In this document: in pieces, positions 26,536 to 36,245 of the stretch
Layout of the letters: every line of letters starts with the position of its first letter
How positions within the stretch are numbered: position 1 is the first letter of the stretch
Assembly: GCF_026339875.1 (NCBI RefSeq)
Contig: NZ_JAPEPZ010000001.1
Span: 6,138,001-6,202,000, forward strand
Reading direction: 5' to 3'
Origin: Streptomyces sp. NBC_01571
Lineage (GTDB): Bacteria > Actinomycetota > Actinomycetes > Streptomycetales > Streptomycetaceae
DNA: 64,000 nucleotides
Notes under the pieces: model-generated
What the model was told of the DNA's origin: nothing
The model's input: the letters and a program-made list of their open reading frames with translations, nothing else
The model's database searches: none
Program-made: the position numbers and the translations under genes

Positions 26536-27804
26536 GTGGAACAGCAGCCCACCGTCACCCCGTCCGGCGCCGACGAGACCGTGGAGACGATCTTCCGGAT
26601 CGAGTCGCCCCGGATCATCGCCGGCGTCACCCGAGTCGTCCGGGACGTCGGCATCGCCGAGGAACTGGCCCAGGACGCCCTGGTCGCGGCGCTGGAGCAG
26701 TGGCCGCGGGACGGAGTACCGGACAATCCGGGCGCCTGGCTCATGGCCACGGCCAAGCACCGGGCGATCGACCTCGTACGCCGCCGGGAGCGCTACGCGC
26801 GCAAGCTGGAGGAGATCGGGCGCGACCTGGAGACGACCGTCCCCTTCGAGGAACCCTCCGACCCGGACGACATCGACGACGACCTGCTCCGGCTCGTGTT
26901 CACCGCCTGCCACCCGGTGCTGTCCGCGGAGGCCCGCATCGCCCTCACGCTGCGCCTGCTCGGCGGACTGACCACGGCGGAGATCGCCCGCGCCTTCCTC
27001 GCGCCGGAGGCGACGATCGCCCAGCGCATCGTGCGTGCCAAACGGACACTGGCGACGCAGGGGGTCCCCTTCGAGGTCCCCTACGGCCCGGACCGGGAGA
27101 GCAGGCTCGGCTCGGTCCTCGAGGTCATCTACCTCGTCTTCAACGAGGGGTACGCGGCCACGGCGGGCGACGACCTGCTGCGTCCCGCGCTGTGCGAGGA
27201 GGCCCTCCGGCTGGCCCGCGTCCTGGCCGAGCTGATGCCCAAGGAGCCCGAGGTGCACGGGCTCGTCGCGCTGCTGGAGCTCCAGGAGTCCCGCGCGGCC
27301 GCCCGCACGGGACCGTCGGGCGAGCCGGTCCTCCTCAGGGACCAGAACCGCCGCCGCTGGAACCGCCTGCTGATCCGTCGCGGTTTCGCCGCCCTGGCCC
27401 GCGCGAACGCCGTCACCACCGGTGCCCCGGGTCCGTACGCCCTCCAGGCCGCCATCGCCGCCAGCCACGCCCAGGCCCTCACGTACGAGGACACGGACTG
27501 GCGGCAGATCGCCACCCTGTACGGACTGCTCGCGGCCCGCTCCCCGTCGCCCGTCGTCGAACTCAACCGCGCCGTCGCCGTCTCGATGGCGGACGGACCC
27601 GGCCCCGCCCTGGCCCTCGTCGACACCCTCCTGGCCGAACCCGCCCTGCGCGACTACCACCTGCTGCCCAGCGTCCGGGGGGACCTGCTCGCCCGGCTCG
27701 GGCGCACGCGGGAGGCGCGGGCGGAGTTCGAGCGGGCCGCGGGCCTGGCGCGCAACGAACGCGAACGGCGACTGCTGGAGGCCCGCGCGCAGGAGTGCCG
27801 CTAG
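26536..27804 (+). CDS. ECF sigma factor, ECF42-type with C-terminal extension
   Basis: A 422-residue RNA polymerase sigma factor, more than twice the length of a minimal ECF sigma. Region 2 includes GIAEELAQDALVAALEQWP and GAWLMATAKHRAIDLVRRR; region 4 is near LLGGLTTAEIARAFLAPEAT and IAQRIVRAKRTL. The remaining 230 residues form a helical, TPR-like extension (EVIYLVFNEGYAA, LIRRGFAALARANA, RDYHLLPSVRGDLLARLGR), which in the ECF42 group controls activity without a dedicated anti-sigma factor. GTG at 26536 is taken as the start. It is paired with the DGPF gene. Confidence 0.92.
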   Translation: MEQQPTVTPSGADETVETIFRIESPRIIAGVTRVVRDVGIAEELAQDALVAALEQWPRDGVPDNPGAWLMATAKHRAIDLVRRRERYARKLEEIGRDLETTVPFEEPSDPDDIDDDLLRLVFTACHPVLSAEARIALTLRLLGGLTTAEIARAFLAPEATIAQRIVRAKRTLATQGVPFEVPYGPDRESRLGSVLEVIYLVFNEGYAATAGDDLLRPALCEEALRLARVLAELMPKEPEVHGLVALLELQESRAAARTGPSGEPVLLRDQNRRRWNRLLIRRGFAALARANAVTTGAPGPYALQAAIAASHAQALTYEDTDWRQIATLYGLLAARSPSPVVELNRAVAVSMADGPGPALALVDTLLAEPALRDYHLLPSVRGDLLARLGRTREARAEFERAAGLARNERERRLLEARAQECR

Positions 27805-27818
27805 GGCGTGCGGCGGTG

Positions 27819-29006
27819 TCAGCCGGAGTGCGGCCGGGCCGGGTGACCGAGCAGCATCGTCGGTGCCCCCGCGACCCTCGTCAGGAAGACGGTGGCCGCG
27901 TGCGGACCCTGCGGCTTGACCTTCCGGCGCAGCTCCTCCGGCTCGACCGCCGAGCCCCGCTTCTTCACCGTGAGCACCCCGACCTCCCGCTCCCTCAGCA
28001 GTGCCCTGAGCTTCTTCACGTTGAAGGGAATCCGGTCGGTGATCTCGTACGCGGTGGCGTACGGGGTCGGGAGCAGCGAGTCCGCCGTGATGTACGCGAT
28101 GGTCTCGTCGAGGAGCCCGCCGTCGAGGTCCTCGGCCACCTCGGCGACCAGATGGGCGCGGATCACGGCGCCGTCGGGCTCGTAGAGATACCGTCCGACC
28201 GGCCGCACCGCGGGGTCGGGCAGACCGCGGCCGCGCAGGACGCGCGGGCCCGGCAGCAGGGTGGCCCGCACCAGACCCGGCTCCGTGCGGAACCACAGCA
28301 CGGCCTCCTTCACGTCCCCGCCGTCCGAGATCCACTCGGCCTCCGCCTCGGCGGGGACGGTCTCGTGCGGGATGCCCGGGGCGATCTTCAGGGCGGCGAG
28401 CGGGGCCTTCAGGGCCGTCCCGACCGCCCAGGAGAGCGGCGGTGAGTACGCCTCGGGGTCGAAGATGCGCCCGCCCGCCCTGCCGCCCCGCCGTGCCGGA
28501 TCCACGAAGACGGCGTCGTACGGGGCCGTGTCCACCTCCGTGACATCCGCCTCGCGCACCTCGATCAGATCCGCGAGTCCGAGCGCCTCGGCGTTGGCGC
28601 GGGCGGCGGCGGCCGCGAGGGGGTCCCGGTCGACGGCGAGGACGCGTATCCCTGCGCGGGCCAGCGCGATCGCGTCGCCGCCGATGCCGGAACAGAGGTC
28701 GGCGACCGAGCGCACGCCGAGGGCGCGCAGACGTTCCGCGCGGTGCGTGGCGACCGTCGTACGGGTCGACTGCTCGACCCCGTTCGGCGTGAAGAACATC
28801 CGCTCCGCGTCCTCGGCGCCGAACTTCGCCGCCGCCCGCTGCCGCAGCCGCGCCTGTCCGAGCGCCGCAGAGACCAGCTCGGCCGGATGGGTGCGGCGCA
28901 GCCGGGTGGCGACGGCCAGTTCCCGGGCCGGGTCGGTGCCGCGCACCTCGTCGAGCAGCGCGCGGCCCTCGGGGGTGAGCAGGGAGGCGAAGGAGACGTC
29001 GTTCAC
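27819..29006 (-). CDS. THUMP-like-domain class I SAM methyltransferase
   Basis: A 395-residue methyltransferase. The SAM site reads VADLCSGIGGDAIALARAGI, with DPLAAAAARANAEALGL as the second strand and VFVDPARRGGRAGGRIFDPE as the catalytic region. The C-terminal part (DSLLPTPYATAYEITDRIPF, LRALLREREVGVLTVKKRGS) is a THUMP-like RNA-binding domain, suggesting RNA as substrate. GTG 29006 matches the conserved N-terminus VNDVSFASLLTPEG; ATG 29110 would add about 35 residues of low conservation. It is convergent with the ECF42 gene, with a 14-bp gap. Confidence 0.85.
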   Translation of the reverse strand: MNDVSFASLLTPEGRALLDEVRGTDPARELAVATRLRRTHPAELVSAALGQARLRQRAAAKFGAEDAERMFFTPNGVEQSTRTTVATHRAERLRALGVRSVADLCSGIGGDAIALARAGIRVLAVDRDPLAAAAARANAEALGLADLIEVREADVTEVDTAPYDAVFVDPARRGGRAGGRIFDPEAYSPPLSWAVGTALKAPLAALKIAPGIPHETVPAEAEAEWISDGGDVKEAVLWFRTEPGLVRATLLPGPRVLRGRGLPDPAVRPVGRYLYEPDGAVIRAHLVAEVAEDLDGGLLDETIAYITADSLLPTPYATAYEITDRIPFNVKKLRALLREREVGVLTVKKRGSAVEPEELRRKVKPQGPHAATVFLTRVAGAPTMLLGHPARPHSG

Positions 29007-29106
29007 CGGCCCATTGTCGGTCAGTGTGGGCCAGTCGGTGGACGGTGCGCGTCCGGTCGCGGTGTCGGGGTCCCGTACGGGCCCTGGCCTGGGAAGATCC
29101 GACACC

Positions 29107-29373
29107 ATGCGATCAGTGCGACAAGCCGATAAAAATGACGCGAAGCGGACGGTTGTCCGAAGCGGGACCGCCGCCCTCGCCGTCATCGGCCTCGCGTCGG
29201 GCTGTGCCGGCGGCGGGGCCGCGGGGGTGAGGCCCGCGCCCGGCCGGCGTCAGGCGCTGCCCGCGCGGGTCGCCGCGGCCTGGAGGGATGCCGGGCCGGA
29301 CATGATCCGCCGGTTCCGGAAGAAGGTCGCGGGCGGGGGCTGCGCGGTGGCGCGACTGGAGGGCCACCTGTGA
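29107..29373 (+). CDS. Small putative lipoprotein
   Basis: An 88-residue protein. It has a basic N-terminus and hydrophobic stretch (SGTAALAVIGLASGC) whose Cys fits a lipobox (LASGC), so it is probably secreted and lipidated. The mature part is Arg-rich and of unknown function. Its stop TGA overlaps the GTG start of the next gene (GTGA), so it is probably co-translated with the polysaccharide deacetylase. Confidence 0.7.
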   Translation: MRSVRQADKNDAKRTVVRSGTAALAVIGLASGCAGGGAAGVRPAPGRRQALPARVAAAWRDAGPDMIRRFRKKVAGGGCAVARLEGHL

Positions 29374-30179
29374 GAGGGGGGTGGCCGGCCCCGGGTGCCC
29401 GGGTGCGTGCGCGGGTGGCCGCCGCTCTGACCGCGGTGCTGGCCGCCGTCCTGCTGGGCGGCTGCGCCCAGTCGGTCGACCCGATCGAACGCCTGGGCAA
29501 GAAGGCCGCACAGGAGGTGGGCAGGGTCCGCCCGCACGGTCCGACCTCGGCGACGTACCGGCGCTGGGGGCTGTCCGCCCCGCTCGCTCCGCCGCCTCGA
29601 CCGCCCGCGCGTGGCGGCGTGCGCCGCGAGCGGACGGGGCTGGTTCCGGTCGTCGGTCGGGTGCCCACCCGGGACAAGGTGGTCTTCCTGACGTACGACG
29701 ACGGCGTCGAGCGCGATCCGAGGTTCGTCGACATGGTGCGCGAACTGCGGCTGCCGGTCAGCGTGTTCCTCACGGACAACGTCGTCGGGCCCGGCTACGG
29801 GCACTTCGCGCGGCTGCGGGAGGTCGGCGCGAGCGTGCAGAACCACACCCTCGACCACGCCTCGCTGCGCGGACTGCCGTACGCCGGCCAGCGGGCCGAG
29901 ATCTGCGGCCAGCAGGAGAAGCTCAAGGCCCGCTTCGGCATCCGCCCGCGGCTCTTCCGGCCCCCCTACGGCACCTACGACGCCACGACCCTGCGCGCCG
30001 CCGCCGACTGCGGGGTCGCGGCCGTCGTCCTGGGCAGGGCGGCCGACGCCCGCCGGCTGCGCCCGGGTGACATCCTGTCCGGCTTCGAGGAGCCGAACCT
30101 CACCGCGGCGACCACCCGACTCCTCCGCCGCATCCAGGCGGAGGGCTTCACCCCGGCCCGCCTGGAGAACTACCTCTGA
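29370..30179 (+). CDS. Polysaccharide deacetylase (NodB-type) lipoprotein
   Basis: A 269-residue carbohydrate esterase family 4 protein, probably lipid-anchored on the outer face: lipobox LLGGC with Cys32. NodB motifs are VFLTYDDGVERD (motif 1, TYDDG instead of TFDDG), NHTLDH (motif 2, the metal-binding His pair), RPPYGTYDATT (motif 3) and a C-terminal region near DILSGF. It likely removes acetyl groups from peptidoglycan or a wall glycan. The start GTG overlaps the upstream lipoprotein stop. Confidence 0.9.
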   Translation: MRGGWPAPGARVRARVAAALTAVLAAVLLGGCAQSVDPIERLGKKAAQEVGRVRPHGPTSATYRRWGLSAPLAPPPRPPARGGVRRERTGLVPVVGRVPTRDKVVFLTYDDGVERDPRFVDMVRELRLPVSVFLTDNVVGPGYGHFARLREVGASVQNHTLDHASLRGLPYAGQRAEICGQQEKLKARFGIRPRLFRPPYGTYDATTLRAAADCGVAAVVLGRAADARRLRPGDILSGFEEPNLTAATTRLLRRIQAEGFTPARLENYL

Positions 30180-30314
30180 ACTTCCGGCGCGGGCGGCCGT
30201 CTTCGGCGGGTCGGACTCACGGCGCGGACCGGGCATCCCCGGCCGGTGCGGCTTTCGGCGCGGGCCGGCACTTCGGCGAGCGGGCCTGCGCCTCCCGGCG
30301 AGGGCCGGCATCTT

Positions 30315-30380
30315 CAGCCCGTCCGGTGTTTGAGGACGAGGCCGTTCAGGCCGGAGCGGGGGCCTGGGGGCGGCAGCCCC
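30315..30380 (+). repeat. Third copy of the Streptomyces-type intergenic repeat
   Basis: CAGCCCGTCCGGTGTTTGAG at 30315 and the following 46 bp match the right arm of the large inverted repeat at 8993-9055. Differences include T for C in the dyad and short indels. The preceding stretch 30180-30310 is itself GC-rich and quasi-repetitive (CGGCGCGGGCCGGCACTTCG and similar) with no gene. Confidence 0.75.
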
Positions 30381-30434
30381 AGAGGCGCTCACACCGGCGA
30401 ACGGTGCCCGAACCCCACGCCACGCCGGAGGCAT

Positions 30435-30461
30435 TTGGCACTCCGCTTGACCGAGTGCTAA
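30435..30461. promoter_or_regulatory. CIRCE operator 1 (HrcA site)
   Basis: TTGGCACTC (30435-30443), 9-bp spacer, GAGTGCTAA (30453-30461): a near-consensus CIRCE inverted repeat, the binding site of the heat-shock repressor HrcA. It overlaps the -35 hexamer of the groES promoter. Confidence 0.92.
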
Positions 30462-30476
30462 TCGCGGTCATAGTCT
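30447..30476 (+). promoter_or_regulatory. groES-groEL1 promoter
   Basis: TTGACC at 30447-30452 and TAGTCT at 30471-30476, with an 18-bp spacer, form a vegetative-type promoter interleaved with CIRCE 1. Transcription would begin just upstream of CIRCE 2, so bound HrcA would block initiation and early elongation. Confidence 0.75.
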
Positions 30477-30481
30477 CAGGC

Positions 30482-30508
30482 CTGGCACTCCCCACTGGAG
30501 AGTGCCAA
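30482..30508. promoter_or_regulatory. CIRCE operator 2 (HrcA site)
   Basis: CTGGCACTC (30482-30490), 9-bp spacer, GAGTGCCAA (30500-30508). It is a second CIRCE repeat 47 bp from the first, giving double HrcA control of groES-groEL1. Confidence 0.92.
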
Positions 30509-30605
30509 TAGCGACGGGCAGGTCCGGCACCCGCGACGACGGATCCACCTGGTCGCCACCTCAGACAGTTAACCCCGTGAGATCTCCGAAGGGGGAGGTC
30601 GGATC

Positions 30606-30914
30606 GTGACGACCACCAGCTCCAAGGTTGCCATCAAGCCGCTCGAGGACCGTGTCGTGGTCCAGCCGCTGGACGCCGAGCAGACCACGGCCTCTGGCCT
30701 GGTCATCCCGGACACCGCGAAGGAGAAGCCCCAGGAGGGCGTCGTCCTCGCCGTGGGCCCGGGCCGCTTCGAGAACGGCGAGCGCCTGCCGCTCGACGTC
30801 AGCACCGGCGACATCGTGCTGTACAGCAAGTACGGCGGCACCGAGGTGAAGTACAACGGCGAGGAGTACCTCGTCCTCTCGGCCCGCGACGTGCTCGCGA
30901 TCATCGAGAAGTAA
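30606..30914 (+). CDS. groES: Co-chaperonin GroES
   Basis: The 10-kDa lid of the GroEL folding chamber in the cytoplasm. The 102-residue product has [20 protein letters not shown] with the mobile loop ([16 protein letters not shown]) and [20 protein letters not shown], all standard. The start is GTG at 30606 with GGGGGAGG upstream. It is followed by groEL1 after 114 bp, which contains a hairpin. Regulation is by HrcA through the two CIRCE sites. Confidence 0.97.
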   Translation: MTTTSSKVAIKPLEDRVVVQPLDAEQTTASGLVIPDTAKEKPQEGVVLAVGPGRFENGERLPLDVSTGDIVLYSKYGGTEVKYNGEEYLVLSARDVLAIIEK

Positions 30915-30938
30915 TTCACCACAGTTCTGCAGTGAACT

Positions 30939-30984
30939 GCGCCCCTGGCCCCCGCGACCTTATGAAGCCGGGCGCTGGGGGCGC
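30939..30984 (+). terminator. Intergenic hairpin between groES and groEL1
   Basis: GCGCCCC at 30939-30945 can pair with GGGGCGC at 30978-30984 across a long imperfect loop, followed by a T-containing tract (GGTTCGTTTTC). It may act as a partial terminator or processing site setting the groES to groEL1 ratio; this is inferred. Confidence 0.4.
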
Positions 30985-31019
30985 GGTTCGTTTTCACCCA
31001 CGTTTTCCGAGAGGGCTGA

Positions 31020-32657
<1,638 letters not shown>

Positions 32658-32704
32658 GCACACGGCCGGACGTCCGCGACGGCGGACGTCCACACCGGGT
32701 GACA

Positions 32705-32747
32705 GCACTGAGGCCCAGCACCCTCCGGGGGTGCTGGGCCTCAGTGC
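32705..32747 (+). terminator. Strong hairpin terminator after groEL1
   Basis: A perfect 19-bp stem, GCACTGAGGCCCAGCACCC (32705-32723) with its complement at 32729-32747, and a 5-nt loop. It lies 48 bp after the groEL1 stop and faces the convergent SDR gene, so it may serve both directions. Confidence 0.9.
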
Positions 32748-32841
32748 TGCGGCAAGCCCGAACTCGCCTTACCTGCCGTACCGTCCTGCTGCTCTACCGC
32801 CTTGCTGCCCTACGGCCCGGCTGCCATGCGGCGCCGCTGCT

Positions 32842-33615
32842 CTACTGCGGCCCGTACTTGCGGCCCGTCTTCGAGGTGATCCCGCCCAGCAGCCCGCGCG
32901 GCGCCACCTTCACCACACCCATCAGCGCCTTGTAACGCGGGTCGGGGATCGACAGCGACTTCCCGCGGGCCAGGTCCGCGAGCGCCGCCGCGACCAGCTT
33001 GTCCGCGTCGAGCCACATCCAGTTCGGGATGTTGTCCGTGCCCATCCCGGCGCGCTGGTGGAACTCGGTGCGCACGAAGCCCGGAGCCAGCGCCATCAGC
33101 CGTACGCCGCTGCCCGCCAGATCCCTCGCCGCGCCCTGCGTGAACTGCACGACCCACGCCTTGGACGCCCCGTACGTACCCCGCGGTACGAACGCGGCCA
33201 CCGACGCCACATTGACGACCCCGCCCCGGCCGCGCTCCCGCATGGCCGCGGTCGCCGCCGACGTCAGCCGCAGTACCGCCTCGCAGTGCACCTTGAGCAT
33301 CGTCAGCTCGTCGGCCATCGACACCTCGAGGTAGCGGCCCTTGTTGCCGAAGCCGGCGTTGTTGATCAGCAGGTCGACCGGGTTCCTGCGGTCGCTCAGC
33401 CGCCGGGCCACCGTCTCGATGCCGTCGTCCGTCGCCAGGTCCGCCGTCAGCACCTCCGCCTCGATGCCGTGCCGGTCGTGCAGTTCCGTCGCCTGCTCGG
33501 CCAGGCGCTCGGTGTCGCGCGCCACCAGTACGAGGTTGTGGCCGTCAGCCGCGAGGCGGCGCGCGAAGGCGGCGCCGATGCCCGCGGTCGATCCCGTAAT
33601 CAGAGCCGTTGTCAT
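32842..33615 (-). CDS. Short-chain dehydrogenase/reductase
   Basis: A classical SDR oxidoreductase of 257 residues, substrate unknown. The NAD(P)-binding TGSTAGIGAAFAR (TGxxxGIG), the NNAG motif in LLINNAGFGNKG, the catalytic Ser in VNVASVAAF and the YxxxK pair in TYGASKAW are all present. An Arg in VLVARDTERL at the end of beta 2 favours NADP(H). It is convergent with groEL1 across the terminator. Confidence 0.92.
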   Translation of the reverse strand: MTTALITGSTAGIGAAFARRLAADGHNLVLVARDTERLAEQATELHDRHGIEAEVLTADLATDDGIETVARRLSDRRNPVDLLINNAGFGNKGRYLEVSMADELTMLKVHCEAVLRLTSAATAAMRERGRGGVVNVASVAAFVPRGTYGASKAWVVQFTQGAARDLAGSGVRLMALAPGFVRTEFHQRAGMGTDNIPNWMWLDADKLVAAALADLARGKSLSIPDPRYKALMGVVKVAPRGLLGGITSKTGRKYGPQ

Positions 33616-33744
33616 GGCCCAAGGCTAGTGACCTGACCAGGCCCACCGCGCCCCGCCTCCCGGTGCCCGGCCCCGCTCCGCACGCACCGCGCGGCCGGCA
33701 CCGCGGCCGTCGCGGGGCGTGTCCCGCGCGTGCGGTCCCGGCCG

Positions 33745-34413
33745 CTACCCGCCCTGCTGCGCCACGTACTTCTCCGCCGCCGCCAACGCCTCCGGATGCA
33801 GTGCCCGGCCCGCGGCCAACAGCCCTGGCAGCAGGTCGCGTTCGGTCGTCATGGCGCGGAACTCGACCTCGACCGTCACCTCGTGCTCCGGCCGGTGCAC
33901 GACCTCGATCGGGTCGCCCGCGCGGATCTCGCCGGGCTCGATCACCCGCAGGTACGCGCCGGGCGCGGCCTTCCGGGTGAACCGCTTCACCCAGCCCCGC
34001 TCCCCGAGATGTTCCTGGAACGTACGGCAGGGGATGCGTCCGGAGGTCACCTCCAGGACCAGCACGGAGCCGACGCGCCAGCGCTCACCGATCCGCGCGC
34101 CGGACACGTCCAGCCCCCGCGTGGTGAGGTTCTCGCCGAAGGCGCCGTTCACCAGCTTCCGACCGAGCTCGCGCTCCCAGTCGTCGAGGTCCTCGCGCGC
34201 GACCGCGTAGACGGCCTGGTCGTCCCCGCCGTGATGGCGCAGGTCGCACACCGTGTCCCCGGCCAGACCGCTCGTGCCGACCCCCTTGGGCCCAGGGGCG
34301 GTCACCCGCACCGGCCCGGCCACCGGCCGCTTGTCGATGGCGGTCACACCCGCGGGCTGGTCCGTGTACGGGACGGCGCGCGGGCGGCCCAGGTTCAGCG
34401 ACAGAAGCTGCAT
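33745..34413 (-). CDS. MOSC domain-containing protein (YiiM-like)
   Basis: A 222-residue MOSC-domain protein, the fold that carries molybdenum-cofactor sulfur. YiiM-type members act in detoxification of N-hydroxylated bases. The conserved blocks GVGTSGLAGDTVCDLRHHGG, QAVYAVAREDLDDWERELGR and GAFGENLTTRGLDVSGARIG define the family, with a probable metal/cofactor Cys in the GRIPCRTFQEHLGE segment. It is divergent from the LysR gene across 79 bp. Confidence 0.9.
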   Translation of the reverse strand: MQLLSLNLGRPRAVPYTDQPAGVTAIDKRPVAGPVRVTAPGPKGVGTSGLAGDTVCDLRHHGGDDQAVYAVAREDLDDWERELGRKLVNGAFGENLTTRGLDVSGARIGERWRVGSVLVLEVTSGRIPCRTFQEHLGERGWVKRFTRKAAPGAYLRVIEPGEIRAGDPIEVVHRPEHEVTVEVEFRAMTTERDLLPGLLAAGRALHPEALAAAEKYVAQQGG

Positions 34414-34492
34414 GGCAGAACGCTAGGCGATGCAGGCCAAAGCGTCGACGCGATATTCGCCACCATGTCCAAGCCTCGCTTATGCTCTAGGG

Positions 34493-35389
34493 GTGATCGA
34501 GGCCCGTCATCTCCGTGTTCTGCGCGCCGTCGCCGCCACCGGTTCCTTCTCGGCGGCGGGACGCGAACTGGGCTGCACCCAGCCGGCCGTCAGTCAGCAG
34601 ATGAAGGCGCTCGAATCGTCCGTCGGCACACCGCTGCTGATCCGCACGGGCCGTGAGATGCGCCTGACGCAGGCGGGCGAGGCGCTGGTCCGGCACGCGG
34701 CCGGCATCATCGCGGGGCTGACCGCCGCCGAGGAGGAGGTCGCCGCGATCGCGGGTCTGCGCGCGGGCCGGGTCCGGCTCGTCTCCTTCCCCAGCGGGAG
34801 TTCGACGCTCGTCCCCACGGCCCTGGCCGCCCTGCGCGCCGCGCATCCCGGCACCCGGGTCTCCCTGGAGGAGGCCGAGCCGCCCGAGTCCGTCGACAAG
34901 CTCCGCGACGGCGACTGCGACATCGCGCTCGCGTTCCGCTACGAGGGAGCGGCGGGCGTCGAGGAGTGGGACGACCTGGTCGTACGGCCGCTGCTGCGCG
35001 ACCGGCTCGTCGGTCTGGTCCCCGAGGGGCACCGGCTCGCCCGCGCGGGGTCGGTCGCGATCGGCGAACTCGCCGGGGAACCGTGGATCGCGGGCTGCCC
35101 GCGGTGCCGGGGGCAACTGGTCGAGGTCTGCCGCCGCGAGGGTTTCGTGCCCCGCATCGACTTCGCCACCGACGACTATCCGGCGGTGGTCGGCCTGGTC
35201 GGCGCGGGTCTCGGGGTCGCGGTGCTGCCGGAGCTCGCGATCGAGTCCGTGCGCCCCAAGGGCGCCCGCGCGGTGTCCGTGGAGCCGCCGGTGCGGCGGG
35301 AGATCGTCGCGCTGACGCTGCCGGATCTCTCCCAGGTGCCGGCGGTGGCGGCGACGCTGGACCAACTGGCCCGGGCCGCGGCCCGCTGA
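34493..35389 (+). CDS. LysR-family transcriptional regulator
   Basis: A 298-residue LTTR. The N-terminal winged HTH reads LRVLRAVAATGSFSAAGREL with GCTQPAVSQQMKALES. The effector domain follows (VRLVSFPSGSSTLVPTALAA and the second half with AGLGVAVLPELAIE). I use GTG at 34493 because the HTH begins there; an upstream GTG at 34430 would add about 20 residues. LTTRs usually regulate the divergent neighbour, here the MOSC gene. Confidence 0.9.
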   Translation: MIEARHLRVLRAVAATGSFSAAGRELGCTQPAVSQQMKALESSVGTPLLIRTGREMRLTQAGEALVRHAAGIIAGLTAAEEEVAAIAGLRAGRVRLVSFPSGSSTLVPTALAALRAAHPGTRVSLEEAEPPESVDKLRDGDCDIALAFRYEGAAGVEEWDDLVVRPLLRDRLVGLVPEGHRLARAGSVAIGELAGEPWIAGCPRCRGQLVEVCRREGFVPRIDFATDDYPAVVGLVGAGLGVAVLPELAIESVRPKGARAVSVEPPVRREIVALTLPDLSQVPAVAATLDQLARAAAR

Positions 35390-35525
35390 CGGCGGCGGAC
35401 AGCCGGCGCCGCACACAGATCAGGGACGCGCGTGCGCGCGCCCGTACGAGGGCATGCCAACGCGCGCCCGTTCAGGGACACACCTGTGCGCCCTGCTCCG
35501 GACTCATCAACGCAGAAACGTTCCT

Positions 35526-35855
35526 TCAAGTGTTCGAAGCGGAACCGCTCCCGGTGGCCGACGCCGTCACCAGCCGGTTGCGTGCCCGTCCCATGAGTTC
35601 TTCGCGCTCGTCCTCGGTCAGGCCGCCCCACACCCCGTACGGCTCGCGCACCGCCAGCGCGTGAGCGGCGCACTGGGCGCGTACCGGGCATCGCATACAG
35701 ACCTCTTTGGCCGAGTTCTCGCGAGCGCTCCGTGCCGCACCGCGCTCGCCCTCCGGATGGAAGAAGAGCGAGCTGTCGACTCCACGGCATGCCGCGAGGA
35801 GCTGCCAGTCCCAGAGATCCGCGTTCGGACCGGGAAGGCGGGAGAAATCTGCCAT
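35526..35855 (-). CDS. whiD: WhiB-like iron-sulfur regulator WhiD
   Basis: A [4Fe-4S] Wbl-family transcription factor required for spore maturation in Streptomyces. The 109-residue product has the four cluster-ligand cysteines at 23, 53, 56 and 62 (CxxC within VCMRCPVRAQC) and the G(V/I)WGG turn at 74-78 in PYGVWGGLT, followed by the basic C-terminal DNA-binding helix. The start MADFSRLPGPNADLW and the length match WhiD closely, and bldM next door supports the identity. Wbl proteins act by binding the principal sigma factor region 4. Confidence 0.95.
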   Translation of the reverse strand: MADFSRLPGPNADLWDWQLLAACRGVDSSLFFHPEGERGAARSARENSAKEVCMRCPVRAQCAAHALAVREPYGVWGGLTEDEREELMGRARNRLVTASATGSGSASNT

Positions 35856-36084
35856 TGCGTGTCCCCTTGTTGCCGTTCTGGGATGCTCTGTGCCCACCGA
35901 CCGTACATCTACGATCTAAGGAGATGAAAATATGACTCATTGCGAATCTAGCCGCAGACACCAGTAAATGGGAAGAAAACAGGCTGAATGGGGCATAGGT
36001 TGTGTTGAAAGATTGAGGGTCCGTTGCGCATGTCTGCACCGTGTCCGTGCCCTCACGTAGAGTGCCGAAGATGACCGGCTGCCC

Positions 36085-36112
36085 CGTAACTCTTTCGAGT
36101 GACCATCGTTGA
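36085..36112 (+). promoter_or_regulatory. Sigma-BldN-type promoter of bldM
   Basis: CGTAAC at 36085-36090 and CGTTGA at 36107-36112, with a 16-bp spacer, match the sigma-BldN consensus as I recall it (CGTAAC-N16/17-CGTTGA). It lies 133 bp upstream of the bldM start. The rest of the 35856-36245 whiD-bldM gap holds an AT-richer stretch around 35920-36010 and no gene. Confidence 0.85.
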
Positions 36113-36245
36113 GAGTGCGGAGGCGGTTGAAGGAACAAGCGCTCGGGCAGACGGCAGTTTCCGTCGGCGAGTGTCGACCGCACAGGTGACGATTCGTACC
36201 AGCCTGGAGGCTCAAGGTGACGCGCATCAGCTGCGGAGGGCGGCC

